Origin: Closterium sp. Naga37s-1
Lineage: Eukaryota; Streptophyta; Zygnematophyceae; Desmidiales; Closteriaceae
NCBI GenBank assembly: GCA_947471745.1
Contig: CANJKZ010000960.1
Span: forward strand, 1,116,001 to 1,180,000
Reading direction: 5' to 3'
DNA length: 64,000 nt
The first letter of the stretch is position 1. Every line of letters starts with the position of its first letter. Below, piece by piece: positions 10,216 to 19,106 of this stretch. Position numbers and translations under genes: made by a program. The notes below the pieces were generated by a model. The model saw only the letters and a program-made list of their open reading frames with translations. It searched no databases and was not told where the DNA came from.

Positions 10216-11010
10216 GTCGCATACAGGGCGACGATCAGCATCCTCTTCATCGTCGGGCCCTTAAACGGCAGCGTCAGTGGCTGCCATTGAGTCTGCCCAG
10301 CAGTGGTTTTGCAAGGTCGTGAGAAGGAGCCTGAAACAAGGGTTCAGGAAGTAGTTTCAGGCGAGGGCATTGAACTGAAGCGAGAGATGCAAGCCACAGA
10401 GGGACTGGCTGGAACGGTGGCGATGAGGTAGAGAAGTGGTCCTCGTATTAGGACCTCTTACTCCCTGTTGGTCCCTGCATGCACGTCACCTGGTCGTGTA
10501 TGCAGGGAAGGTGGGTGGGGTGGATGGTTGTGGTGTCATGTGAGGAGCTGCGCGCTGCGAGCTATGCATTGGCAAGGAGGAAGGTGGGGTGGGGTGGATG
10601 GATGTGGGGTCGTCCGAGGAGCAGCGGGCTGCGAGCTATGCGTTGGCAAGGAATCTTGCCAATGCTGCCTGCTACGCAGCCCCGATTGGTTGGAATTGCA
10701 GTTGATTACAGCATTGCTGTGGTGACGTGCACGGGAAAATTTGGTTTCCCGCCTGTGATTGGCGGTGTTAGTCCTACACTTCGCCAGGCTGGCGGAAATC
10801 CCTGTATTGCCGGTTTCAGTGTGCACCCCCGATACAAGGCTGATGGCTCAGCCTACACTCATGCATTCAGGCTGAAAATTCAGCCAATTCATAATAAAAA
10901 ACACTGAAAAATCAGCCAAGGGACATAGAAGAAAACTTCCAGTTCAGCCAAAGTACCGTACCAAAAAAAACCCTGATCTAACGCTAAATCAACGTAAAAA
11001 GGCTGATATC
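10216..11010. other. Region upstream of hAT-like gene, no gene seen
   Basis: Contains no convincing coding sequence. It holds the putative promoter side of the hAT-like gene, a 75-bp imperfect tandem duplication (10505-10653) and, at 10840-11005, several short inverted AGGCTGA / TCAGCC motifs. It ends where the H LTR begins (ATATC at 11006-11010 precedes it). Confidence 0.5.
10505..10653. repeat. Imperfect tandem duplication, two units of about 75 bp
   Basis: Both units run from GGAAGGTGGG-type sequence through GGGGTGGATGG to a shared CTGCGAGCTATGC(A/G)TTGGCAAGG end (about 10560-10578 and 10630-10650). They differ at several internal positions, so the duplication is not very recent. Confidence 0.6.
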
Positions 11011-11445
11011 TGTTGGAAACAAGTAAACTTAAACGCTTCTGAAATATCGAAGTATCAACACGAAACGAAGCAGACTACAGTGAAGCAACACGCGTCAACA
11101 AAGCAACCACTGGAGGTTACGCGAAGGACAAAGGTCGCTGACCTTTGACTCGACGAAAAATACAGTACGACAGCAAGGACACATAACTGACTCGACACTG
11201 AGCAGTTACCCGAGTCGGCACTGTATCGAACCACAACAGCAGAAAACAGTTAAAATAGAACTCTTTATATTCCTTTGTAATCATATAAAAGCCCTGTATT
11301 CCCTTGCTATTACCAACTCATCTTGTTCTCACACACTAGTACAAGGTGGTTCAGCAACTCTGATATCACGCTTCCGCAAATACAACATATCTACTTCAAC
11401 TGATCTAAGCCTTGAAAGATCCTAGGGCTATTTCTCAGCCCAACA
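11011..11445 (+). repeat. Element H 5' LTR (435 bp)
   Basis: Bounded by inverted ends TGTTGG (11011) and CCCAACA (11445) and directly followed by a primer-binding site. It contains a TATA-type box, CATATAAAAG at 11283-11292, probably the U3 promoter. No second copy is in the window. Confidence 0.75.
11283..11292 (+). promoter_or_regulatory. TATA box of element H LTR
   Basis: ATATAAAAG-type sequence inside the LTR, about 150 bases before the LTR end, where a copia U3/R promoter would be expected. Assigned from sequence alone. Confidence 0.45.
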
Positions 11446-11457
11446 TGGTATGAGAGC
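11446..11457 (+). other. Primer-binding site of H (initiator Met tRNA)
   Basis: TGGTATGAGAGC immediately after the LTR differs by one base from TGGTATCAGAGC, the copia site complementary to the 3' end of initiator-methionine tRNA. Confidence 0.75.
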
Positions 11458-11503
11458 AAACAGGGCAAGATCGATTTCTCAAATACCTACAACAACGCAA
11501 GTC

Positions 11504-11693
11504 ATGGCAACACAGAAGGAGAGGAGCTCCTCTAACGGATCTCCCGGCACTACTCCTACTCCACCTCCAGCCTCTGGCCTACAGACAGAAGAAGGCATAG
11601 GAACGAGACCAGCTGCGGAGTCAACCGAAACTCCCGGAAATCAAGCACCAGGCTTCGACCCAAGTATGATGGAGAAGTTCTTCTCCTTCATGT
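11504..11693 (+). pseudogene. Element H gag, N-terminal part
   Basis: Start chosen at ATG 11504 (MATQKERSSS); an earlier in-frame ATG at 11450 lies within the PBS and is unlikely. It encodes a Ser/Thr/Pro-rich N-terminus ending …FDPSMMEKFFSFM, where E1 is inserted. With one CATGT copy removed the next codons are Ser-Phe-Tyr-Glu at 19107, so the frame continues without change. Confidence 0.75.
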
Positions 11694-11819
11694 TGTGAAA
11701 ATGAACGAGGAATGAAAAGACTAAGGGAAAGTTGGGTACAAGTGCAAACCCTAGAAAGCTGTACCCCATATGTGCTACCCCACTATAGCCTACAGCAGGT
11801 AAGTCATATAAATCTGACA
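11694..11819 (-). repeat. E1 3' LTR (126 bp)
   Basis: On the + strand reads TGTGAAAATG…AATCTGACA. It is followed on the + strand by CACCCCCATAGG, the complement of the polypurine tract, which fixes this boundary. One mismatch to the other E1 LTR (GGTAAG against GCTAAG). Confidence 0.9.
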
Positions 11820-12026
11820 CACCCCCATAGGCAAAGTGGGGGAGGACAAGGGGTCACAAGACCAGTCAAGTAAAGCAAAGCAAGCTCAGGGTAGATCACA
11901 ACGTCACCACACATTCCGAGCACAAGTTCAAGGCCACAAGGCCAGTTCACATGCAGGATTACATATATATATAAGGCTAAACAAGCAAGAGCAGGTGTAT
12001 ATAAATATGTAACAGTACAAACAAGG
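11820..12026 (-). other. E1 3' UTR with conserved hairpins
   Basis: Carries the family's three inverted repeats in minus orientation: CCCCCA/TGGGGG next to the LTR, GGTC-loop-GACC, and GGCC-loop-GGCC with TTGT-type loops. Its conservation in the only intact copy makes a function for the element more likely. Confidence 0.6.
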
Positions 12027-15000
12027 TCAAGGGGTGAGCAAGTGAGGCAAGGTAGGCACAAGACCCAGCTGAGTACAGAAGCGCTGATGATCACAAGGCG
12101 CAAGTGCCTTGGTGAAGATATCAGCAGTGTTGGCCTGAGAGGCCACGTACGCAAGGCGTAGCTGACCACGCTGCTGTAGCTCACGAGCAAGGAAGTAGCG
12201 AAGAGCAATGTGCTTCGTTCTGTGCTCCAGTCTCTGCTCCCGACACAAGGCCAGCATGGCCTTGTTGTCTACGTACAGCACTGGAGGAGAACGAGGCGGC
12301 TCTCCGAGGTCAGTCAGCAGGTAGGTGAGCCAGCGAAGCTCCTGTGCAGCCATGGCCCCTGCGTAGATCTCAGCCTCACAACTGGAGCCGAGAACAGAAG
12401 ACGAGCGGGTAGCCCGCCACGAGACAGAGCCGGAACCAAGGCTGAAGGTGTAACCCTGTGACGACCGCTGCGTAGCCTGGTCGTCAGCCCAAGAAGCGTC
12501 TGCGTGCCCAGTGAGGACCACTGGACTCTGCCCTCCAAGCACAAGCCCCATGCCCGACGTACTGCACAAGTAGCGCAACACCCTCTTCGCTGCAGCCATG
12601 TGCTCCGGTCTGTGTCTCCCAGGAGCAACATAGCGTGCGAGAATGCTAAGAGGGTATGCAAGGTCAGGTCGAGTGCAGGTCATCAGGTACATGAGGTAGC
12701 CAACAAGCTCTGGGTACGGGCCACTCGAGTCTACGGACTCATCCGAAGGCAGAGCTGAGAGCGAGTGGCGAGTAGGCAGAGGAGTGGCCTGAGGCGAGGA
12801 GTACGTGAAGCCGAAGCGCTGAAGGACCTGCTGCACCATGTGTGACTGAGTCAGGGTAATGGTGCGGCGTGCTCTGTCCCGGGTGATCTGCAAGCCAAGG
12901 TAGCTGCGCAGTTCACCCAGGTCTATGCACGTGTGTCTCTTCTGCAGCTCGGACTTCACGTGGGCGAGTCCAGCAGTGTCAGCTGTGGCAAAGACCAAGT
13001 CGTCGACGTACACGAGGATGTAGAACGGCGGCAAAGAAGTGTCGGTGCGCAGAAACAGCGACGGGTCGGCAGTAGAGGGAGCAAACCCAAGAGCCACAAG
13101 CGTAGTCCTCAGTGTGTCGTGCCACTCACGCGGTGCCTGGCGGAGACCGTAGACTGGCCGCCGGAGGCTCCACTGGGTGCCAGGAGGAAAAGTCCCAGTG
13201 AAGCCAAGTGGGCGGCGCAGCCAGATCTCCTCGTGCAGGCTGCCCTGCAAGAAAGCAGTGCTGAAGTCAAGAGAGTGTAGCTCGTAGTCCCGGTGAGCAG
13301 CTATGTGCAGCAGTACCCGAAGAGTGGTCATCTTCGGGGTGGGAGAGAAGGTCTGAAAGTAGTCAACTCCCTGCCGCTGACTGAAGCCACGAGCCACGTA
13401 ACGCGCCTTGAAGACAGGCGGAGAACCCGGCGGCCGCTTCACCCTGAAAATCCACATGCCGCTGACGATGTTCGCCCCAGGCGGGGGGACCTCGTCAACG
13501 TAGGTGCCTGTGGACTTCCAGGAAGCCATCTCTGCGTCCATAGCTGCCTGCCACTGAGAGGAGTAGGGACCCTCTATCGCCTCCGCGTAAGAGCGCGGAG
13601 TCGGGATGTCAAGTGCATCCGGGTCTCCCTCAGGGGTAAGCAGTACGGACACGAGATGAGGTGAAGCAGCAGCCAAACACTGGAACTCCTCCTGTCTGTC
13701 CTCAAGGACGTCCGTGCCAAGGGCACACTCACCCCCGACGGACGGAGGACAGACAGACTCAGACTCAGCAACAAGACTAGCAGCGTAGTCTAGACGACAG
13801 CGAGCAGCAAAGTCGACGAGCTCAGCAACTAGGGCAGACGCAGCAGTGGACTCAAAGGAAGGGTCAGTGACAACAGTAGCAAGGAGACGCGTGACAGTCG
13901 GACTGGCAGCACGAAGGGAGTCCGACTCCGGGTCAGCAAGAGCAGGAAGAGAGGACTTAGGAGGAGAAGGCAAAGGGGCACGCAGAGGAGCAGTGGACGG
14001 ACGGAGAGACATCCGGTGCGTGCCGGGCACAGGGGGAGGACGCTGACGCGAACCACGACCACGAGCGCGAGCAGCACGGACAGGCGACGCAGGACGAGAC
14101 GCAGGCTCACGACGCTCAGCAAGACCTCCAGTAGGACCAGTGTAGGGAGAAGGAGCAGGCAGTGGGGAGGCCGGCTGTAACTGTAACTGTGACGGGACAG
14201 GCTGTGGACACTCTAAGGGAGGAGGAGGACCAGTAGAAGGCGGGAGACCAAGAACCTGCTCAAGAAGCGGAACGAAGTACGGCCGAGGCCGCGCAGCGAC
14301 TCCAGACACAGCAGGGACAGCACCAGTACCCCCAGTGGTAGCACCAGCGCCAGCAGCACCTCCAGCTCCAGTACCCCCAGCAGCTCCAGTAGCTCCAGGA
14401 CCTCCAGCAGCACCAGTAGCACCCCCAGCAGGACCGCATCCAGTACCGCCAGCAGTACCCTCAGCGCCAACACCCTCAGCAGCTCCAGCTCCAGTCGGAC
14501 CACGAGAAGACGCAGTGGCTCCAGCTCCAGTAGTACCCGCAGGCCCAGCAGCTCCAGTACTCCCAGTACGAGCACCTCCGGGACCCGTGGCACCAGCACC
14601 CTCAGCAGCCGAAGAACCTCCAGCTCCAGCAGCACGCCTCCAGCGCCGGGCAAACCACTCACACACCTCCTGTGGAGAGAGTGGCTCCCGGCGAGACGGA
14701 GCACCCAGGGAACCTCCAGGCCCAGCACCGCCAGACGCCACACGAGCAGGCCCACCTCCCTCAGGCTCCGCACCCCCAGGCTCAGCACCTCCAGGCGTAG
14801 CACCCCCAGGCTCAGCACCCCCAGTCGTAGCACCCCCAGGCTCAGCACCCCCAGACTCAGCACCCCCAGGCTCAGCACCCCCAGTCGTAGCACCCTCAGG
14901 CTCAGCACCCCCAGGCTCAGCACCCCCAGGCGTAGCACCCACACGCTCAGCACCCCCAGAGTCAGCACCCCCAGGCTCAGCACCCCCAGCAGCACCAGAG

Positions 15001-18000
15001 TCACCAGCGACCTCCACAGGCTCGACTGCGTCTACCTGGGACACACCTGAAGGGGCAGGACCCTGAGGGGGAAGGGGGTCTACCGGGGGGGGACCTGGCA
15101 CAAGGAAGAGCGGTGGCGGGGGGAGGGACGGAGTGCGGTAGGGGAAGAGACGGTAGTAGGGGACCGACTCGTCAAACGTGACGTCCTGGGAGGACAGAAC
15201 ACGGCGAGAGGTGGGGTGGTAGAACTGCCACCCTGGCGCGTCAGGGGGGAAGCCAAGGAAGACGCAAGGAGCAGCACGAGGGGACAGCTTGTCCGCAGAC
15301 AAGTCGCGGACAAACGCCCGAGATCCCCAGACACGGAACGCAGACGCATCGCCAACCTTCCCCGTCCACAGGAAAGCTGGGGAGGTCTCCGGCATGGAGA
15401 CCCTGGGCTGAAGGTTGATCTGATGCGCCGCGTACCGAACTGCAAACGGCCACAGAAAATGGGGGGCAGCCGCATGCATCATGGACGTACGGGCGACGTC
15501 CATGACCATGCCAATGCGGCGCTCAGCAATCCCATTTTGCTGTGGAGAGTCCGGAAGCGTGAAGGTCTGGCAGATGCCTCGTGCACGACAGTAGGCTCGC
15601 AGAAGGCCAGAGGAGAACTCTCCGCCTCTGTCAGAGTGCAGACGCAGAACAGGAAAGTCCGAGCCGAAACTCTCTCTGAGCTGGAGACGAGCTGCGCGGA
15701 TCCAGTCGATCAACACCTCAGTGACATCACCCTTGCTGCGCAAGGGGAAGACTGTGGTGTAACGCGAGTAGTCGTCAACCACCAGCAGGAAGTAGCGCTC
15801 GTGACCCTGTCCACGGACGCGGGCCGGGCCCCACACGTCCATGTGAAGCGTCTGCAGCGGGGCCTCTGTCGGAGGAAACTGGGAGGAGTGAGGGGCAGCA
15901 CGCTGCCGCCCCTCGACACAGGGGACGCAGGTAGGGGCAGGCCTCGGAGGAAGGGGAGGGAGGGACCGGGGAAGACCAGAGACAAGGACACGGGAGGCCA
16001 TGCCTCGGAGACGAGGCAGGGAGGGGTGACCAAGGCGGTGGTGCCAGAGGAGAGTCTCGTGAGACAGGAGGCGACACGAGCAGGGGGCAGACTCAGGACC
16101 AGACCTGGACGCTGCAGCAAACACCTGACCCCACGCAGCTGCCTGACCAGACGCAGTGACTGGAGGAGACTCAGTGGTCAGTGTGTACAGGCTCGACCCC
16201 GGCCGATGTGTAAACGTGGCCAAGTGTCGGCCCGTCCGAGCGTCCGTGCAGTGGGTCACACGCTGGCTCGCAGGAGTGAACTGGTGAACCCCCGCATCCT
16301 GTAGGTCAGCACCACTCACCAAGTTCGTAGAGAACGAGGGGAGGTAAAGACCAGACAGGGTGCCAGAGGGGGCCGCCGGACACGGGAGGACAGTGGAGAA
16401 GTGAGCAAGGACAGGACCCCCAGAGGGGTCTGCCAGAGAGACTGTAACTGGCCGACCAAGCGGCGTGAGTGTGGTGCGGTCTCGAAAGAAGGAGCGAGAA
16501 GCCCCCGAGTCAAGAGTGAAGGTGTGGGAGGCCGGAGCCGACGCAGTACCTGAGAGAGCAGACTCACCAGCACCTGAGGAAGCAGACGCACTGGCACCTA
16601 GAGCAGCAGCCTCGCTAGCACCTAGAGCAGCAGCCTCACCAGTACCTAGAGCAGCAGTCCCAATGCCCGGGTCGGGCGGAAAACACCAGTAACAGTCACC
16701 CTCACCACTAATAGTCACAGCATACATGGCAGCAAGAATAGCATCAAAGTCAAGGTCAAAGATAGCTACTCCCGCCCAAGACAGCTCGCCCCAGCGAGGG
16801 ATCTCAGTGGCCTCAGGGAACTGGTGACGCCAAGCGTCCGTCAGGCGGCCAAAGCAGCGCTGGGTGGAGTGCGCACCCCCGCACGGCTCACCCGCGCGGT
16901 CGCCGGTGCGTAGGACGTAGGTGCACGGACCAGTACCCCCACCCTGCTGGCGTGCAGCGTACCACTCACGAAGCTGCTGAGGGGGGGGGATCTCACGAGT
17001 GCGCTTCTGCTGCTGCTGCTGGCGCTGACCACCACCGGAGCCGACCCTCTGTGCAGCGCCACCCCGACCAGCTCCACCTCCTCCGCCGCCGCCTCCTCCA
17101 CCGCCGCCACCTCCGCCACCTCCGCTCCCACCGCCACCGCCGCCGCCGCCTCCGCATCCACTGCCGCCACTGACGCCCCCACCCCCGCCACCACCCCCAC
17201 CGCCACCACCACCCCCTCCGCGGCCTCCACCGCCGCCTCCACCGCCCCCGCTAGCTCCTCCAGCGCCCCTGCCCCCCTTGCCCTTGCCAGTGCGGCGTCT
17301 CCCGCTAGGGGCAGACGCCGCACCGACTGACTCAAGACCAACGAGGTCGGCCGCAGCAGCAGAGGCAACAGAGGGCAAGAGAGGAGAGGGGGAGCACCCC
17401 TCAAAGATAGGGGCACGAGGGTCACCACGAGAGGCTCCTACAGCGACTATGCTCTTCTCTGCTGCTAGGAGGCGCTCCTCGAGGAGGTCAACGGTGAGGG
17501 TGGTGGGGCAAACAGAGAGAAAGTGGTCCCTGACCGGGCGAAGGGTGTCAGGGAGCCAGGTGACTACGTAGTAGAGGGTGATGTACATAGGGGGGGGGTT
17601 CTTGGCGCAGAACTCAGGAGGAAGGGCAGCGCGGTAGCGAGTGTCACTAGTGCGCAGGTGCGTAATGAGGTCAGCGACTGTGGGAAAAGCGGCGAGGTCA
17701 GGGAAGAGGTACGGCAGGATGAGGCGGCTAAGTGCAGCAGTGGCAGGGGAAGAGTAGCGTGCAACTACAGCGTCGTACAAGGTCTTAGCACTCTTGTACT
17801 GACTAAAGTGTGCACGCTCAGCGGTAGGCAAGTGGCGGCGCACAGCAAGACGGGCAGCAGCGTCGCGTGTGGCCCACTGTGAGCGAACAGTGGCGTCAGC
17901 ATCAGCATCAGAGGCAGAAGAGGCACCAGAAGTGAGGTCAAAGAGAGAGAGACCGTCTGCCCTGTCGCACTGTAGGAAAAGCTGCAGGTCATCTACCCAG

Positions 18001-18059
18001 ACGTCAAAGTCAATGGCCCGACCCTCAGCGTCAAAAGCGAGGACACTGGGGGTAGCCAT
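12027..18059 (-). CDS. E1 gag-pol polyprotein, 2010 aa, intact
   Basis: Single uninterrupted copia polyprotein; ATG at 18059 follows the leader and stop is TGA. Order: gag (1 to about 230; VLAFDAEGRAIDFDVW near the start), Gly-rich tract (about 260-345), CX13CX3HX4C motif (C379, C393, H397, C402), protease DSGAS (D517), gag-pre-integrase WHHRLGH (about 670) with a CVPC pair, integrase D741, D810, E846 (D-X35-E), a GGAEP-type repeat linker (about 1020-1280), RT with YVDD at 1684-1687, and RNase H D1854, E1897, D1931, D1980. All catalytic residues expected of Ty1/copia are present. Gag should package RNA, protease mature the polyprotein, RT/RNase H copy it and integrase insert it. The ORF is long for copia (commonly about 1,300-1,500 aa) because of the Gly-rich tail and linker. 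Confidence 0.93.
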   Translation of the reverse strand: MATPSVLAFDAEGRAIDFDVWVDDLQLFLQCDRADGLSLFDLTSGASSASDADADATVRSQWATRDAAARLAVRRHLPTAERAHFSQYKSAKTLYDAVVARYSSPATAALSRLILPYLFPDLAAFPTVADLITHLRTSDTRYRAALPPEFCAKNPPPMYITLYYVVTWLPDTLRPVRDHFLSVCPTTLTVDLLEERLLAAEKSIVAVGASRGDPRAPIFEGCSPSPLLPSVASAAAADLVGLESVGAASAPSGRRRTGKGKGGRGAGGASGGGGGGGGGRGGGGGGGGGGGGGGGVSGGSGCGGGGGGGGGSGGGGGGGGGGGGGGGGGAGRGGAAQRVGSGGGQRQQQQQKRTREIPPPQQLREWYAARQQGGGTGPCTYVLRTGDRAGEPCGGAHSTQRCFGRLTDAWRHQFPEATEIPRWGELSWAGVAIFDLDFDAILAAMYAVTISGEGDCYWCFPPDPGIGTAALGTGEAAALGASEAAALGASASASSGAGESALSGTASAPASHTFTLDSGASRSFFRDRTTLTPLGRPVTVSLADPSGGPVLAHFSTVLPCPAAPSGTLSGLYLPSFSTNLVSGADLQDAGVHQFTPASQRVTHCTDARTGRHLATFTHRPGSSLYTLTTESPPVTASGQAAAWGQVFAAASRSGPESAPCSCRLLSHETLLWHHRLGHPSLPRLRGMASRVLVSGLPRSLPPLPPRPAPTCVPCVEGRQRAAPHSSQFPPTEAPLQTLHMDVWGPARVRGQGHERYFLLVVDDYSRYTTVFPLRSKGDVTEVLIDWIRAARLQLRESFGSDFPVLRLHSDRGGEFSSGLLRAYCRARGICQTFTLPDSPQQNGIAERRIGMVMDVARTSMMHAAAPHFLWPFAVRYAAHQINLQPRVSMPETSPAFLWTGKVGDASAFRVWGSRAFVRDLSADKLSPRAAPCVFLGFPPDAPGWQFYHPTSRRVLSSQDVTFDESVPYYRLFPYRTPSLPPPPLFLVPGPPPVDPLPPQGPAPSGVSQVDAVEPVEVAGDSGAAGGAEPGGADSGGAERVGATPGGAEPGGAEPEGATTGGAEPGGAESGGAEPGGATTGGAEPGGATPGGAEPGGAEPEGGGPARVASGGAGPGGSLGAPSRREPLSPQEVCEWFARRWRRAAGAGGSSAAEGAGATGPGGARTGSTGAAGPAGTTGAGATASSRGPTGAGAAEGVGAEGTAGGTGCGPAGGATGAAGGPGATGAAGGTGAGGAAGAGATTGGTGAVPAVSGVAARPRPYFVPLLEQVLGLPPSTGPPPPLECPQPVPSQLQLQPASPLPAPSPYTGPTGGLAERREPASRPASPVRAARARGRGSRQRPPPVPGTHRMSLRPSTAPLRAPLPSPPKSSLPALADPESDSLRAASPTVTRLLATVVTDPSFESTAASALVAELVDFAARCRLDYAASLVAESESVCPPSVGGECALGTDVLEDRQEEFQCLAAASPHLVSVLLTPEGDPDALDIPTPRSYAEAIEGPYSSQWQAAMDAEMASWKSTGTYVDEVPPPGANIVSGMWIFRVKRPPGSPPVFKARYVARGFSQRQGVDYFQTFSPTPKMTTLRVLLHIAAHRDYELHSLDFSTAFLQGSLHEEIWLRRPLGFTGTFPPGTQWSLRRPVYGLRQAPREWHDTLRTTLVALGFAPSTADPSLFLRTDTSLPPFYILVYVDDLVFATADTAGLAHVKSELQKRHTCIDLGELRSYLGLQITRDRARRTITLTQSHMVQQVLQRFGFTYSSPQATPLPTRHSLSALPSDESVDSSGPYPELVGYLMYLMTCTRPDLAYPLSILARYVAPGRHRPEHMAAAKRVLRYLCSTSGMGLVLGGQSPVVLTGHADASWADDQATQRSSQGYTFSLGSGSVSWRATRSSSVLGSSCEAEIYAGAMAAQELRWLTYLLTDLGEPPRSPPVLYVDNKAMLALCREQRLEHRTKHIALRYFLARELQQRGQLRLAYVASQANTADIFTKALAPCDHQRFCTQLGLVPTLPHLLTP
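14756..15000 (-). repeat. E1 15-bp tandem repeats encoding GGAEP units
   Basis: About sixteen imperfect repeats of CCCCCAGGCTCAGCA (+ strand), translated as Gly-Gly-Ala-Glu-Pro and variants (GGAES, GGATP, GGATT). They lie in the linker between integrase and RT. E3, E3b and E7 have related but differently sized arrays. Likely a flexible spacer. Confidence 0.8.
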
Positions 18060-18963
18060 GATAGCAGTAGACTTGCAGCTGGAGCAGTAGGGTAAGGGCA
18101 GCGCAGTGGTAGAGGTGCCGCTCTTACCGGACAGGGCGGCTCGGGCGGCTCGGCGGCTCGGCGGCTCGGCAGCAACTGCAGCTCGGCGGCTCGGCGACTC
18201 GGCGGCTCGGACGGCTCGGGCGGCTCGGCGGCACGGCGGCTCGGCAGCAACTGGAGCTCGGCTGCTCGGCGACTCGGCGGCTCGGGCGGCTCAGGTGGCT
18301 CGGCGGCTCGGGCGGCTCGGGTGGCTCGGGCGGCTCGGCAGCAGCGGCGGCTCGGTAGATCGGCGGCTCAGCGGCGCCGGCGGCTCGGTGGTGACGGCGG
18401 GGCCACGTGGGGACGGCGGCGGGGCTGGGTGGGGCGGCGACGAGGCCGCTGAGGGCGGCGGCGGGGCCACAAAGGGTGGCGACCGGCGCCTTAAGGGTGG
18501 GGCCGCGGGGTCGCAAGGGTGGGGCGACGGGGCCAGCAGAGGCGGCGCCGGGGCCGGGAAGGGCGGCGCCGGGGCCGGGAAGGGCGGCGCCGGGGCCGGG
18601 AAGGGTGGCGCTGGGGCCGCAAGGGCAGGCGACGGGGCCGCGAGGGCGGCGTGGAGGGGTCGCAAGGGCGGCTCGAGGAGGCCGCGAGGGCGGCGCGAAA
18701 GGGCCGCGAGGGCGGCGCGAAAGGGCCGCGAGGGCGGCGCGACGCGACGGGACCGCGAGGGCGGCGCGACGGGGTCGCAAGGGCGACGCGACGAAGCCGC
18801 TAGGGAGGCGCGACGCGACGGGACCGCAGAGGCGGCGCGACGGGGTCGTAAGGGCAGCGCGACGGGGCCGTGAGAGGGGAGCGCGACTCGGGCAGAGGCT
18901 GAGCGCGCTCCGGGCAGGAAAAAAAAGTTGGTGGGCCCTAGGAACAGTTCCCACAGGGGAACC
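18060..18963 (-). repeat. E1 GC-rich repeat leader (about 0.9 kb)
   Basis: Between PBS and gag ATG. On the + strand 18120-18350 is built of GGCGGCTCGG-type decamers, 18535-18610 holds three units of about 21 bp with GGCGCCGGGGCCGGGAAGG, and 18640-18880 has GGGCGGCGCGA/GGGGCCGCGA repeats. The open frames across it in several phases are compositional artefacts. Confidence 0.8.
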
Positions 18964-18964
18964 T

Positions 18965-18975
18965 GCTCTATACCA
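18965..18975 (-). other. E1 primer-binding site (one-base deletion)
   Basis: Reads TGGTATAGAGC on the element strand, i.e. the initiator-tRNA site TGGTATCAGAGC lacking one C. It directly abuts the 5' LTR. Confidence 0.7.
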
Positions 18976-19101
18976 TGTGAAAATGAACGAGGAATGAAAA
19001 GACTAAGGGAAAGTTGGGTACAAGTGCAAACCCTAGAAAGCTGTACCCCATATGTGCTACCCCACTATAGCCTACAGCAGCTAAGTCATATAAATCTGAC
19101 A
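18976..19101 (-). repeat. E1 5' LTR (126 bp)
   Basis: Same sequence as the 3' LTR but for one base. The PBS complement (GCTCTATACCA) abuts it at 18975 and the target duplication CATGT follows at 19102. Confidence 0.9.
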
Positions 19102-19106
19102 CATGT

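Larger units (their letters stand above)
11694..19101 (-). mobile_element. Complete copia element E1 (7,408 bp)
   Basis: Full-length, minus strand: 5' LTR 18976-19101, PBS 18965-18975, GC leader 18060-18963, gag-pol 18059-12027, 3' UTR 12026-11820, 3' LTR 11819-11694. Flanked by the target duplication CATGT (11689-11693 and 19102-19106). The two LTRs differ at one position of 126. Inserted in the gag of element H. This is the best candidate for an active copy in the window. Confidence 0.93.

Noticed and set aside
7338..10906. hAT terminal inverted repeats CAGTGTT (7338) and AACACTG (10900)
   Set aside because: Only seven bases match and the adjacent 8-bp sequences (TGAGCTAT and AAAAATCA) are not duplicates.
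12933..13664. Plus-strand ORFs antisense to E1 pol
   Set aside because: Shadow frames of the minus-strand gag-pol; similar shadows recur at the same place in every copy.
18106..18997. Long Arg/Gly/Ala open frames in the E1 leader
   Set aside because: Open in at least three frames because the repeats lack stop-forming AT bases. No start context or domain.
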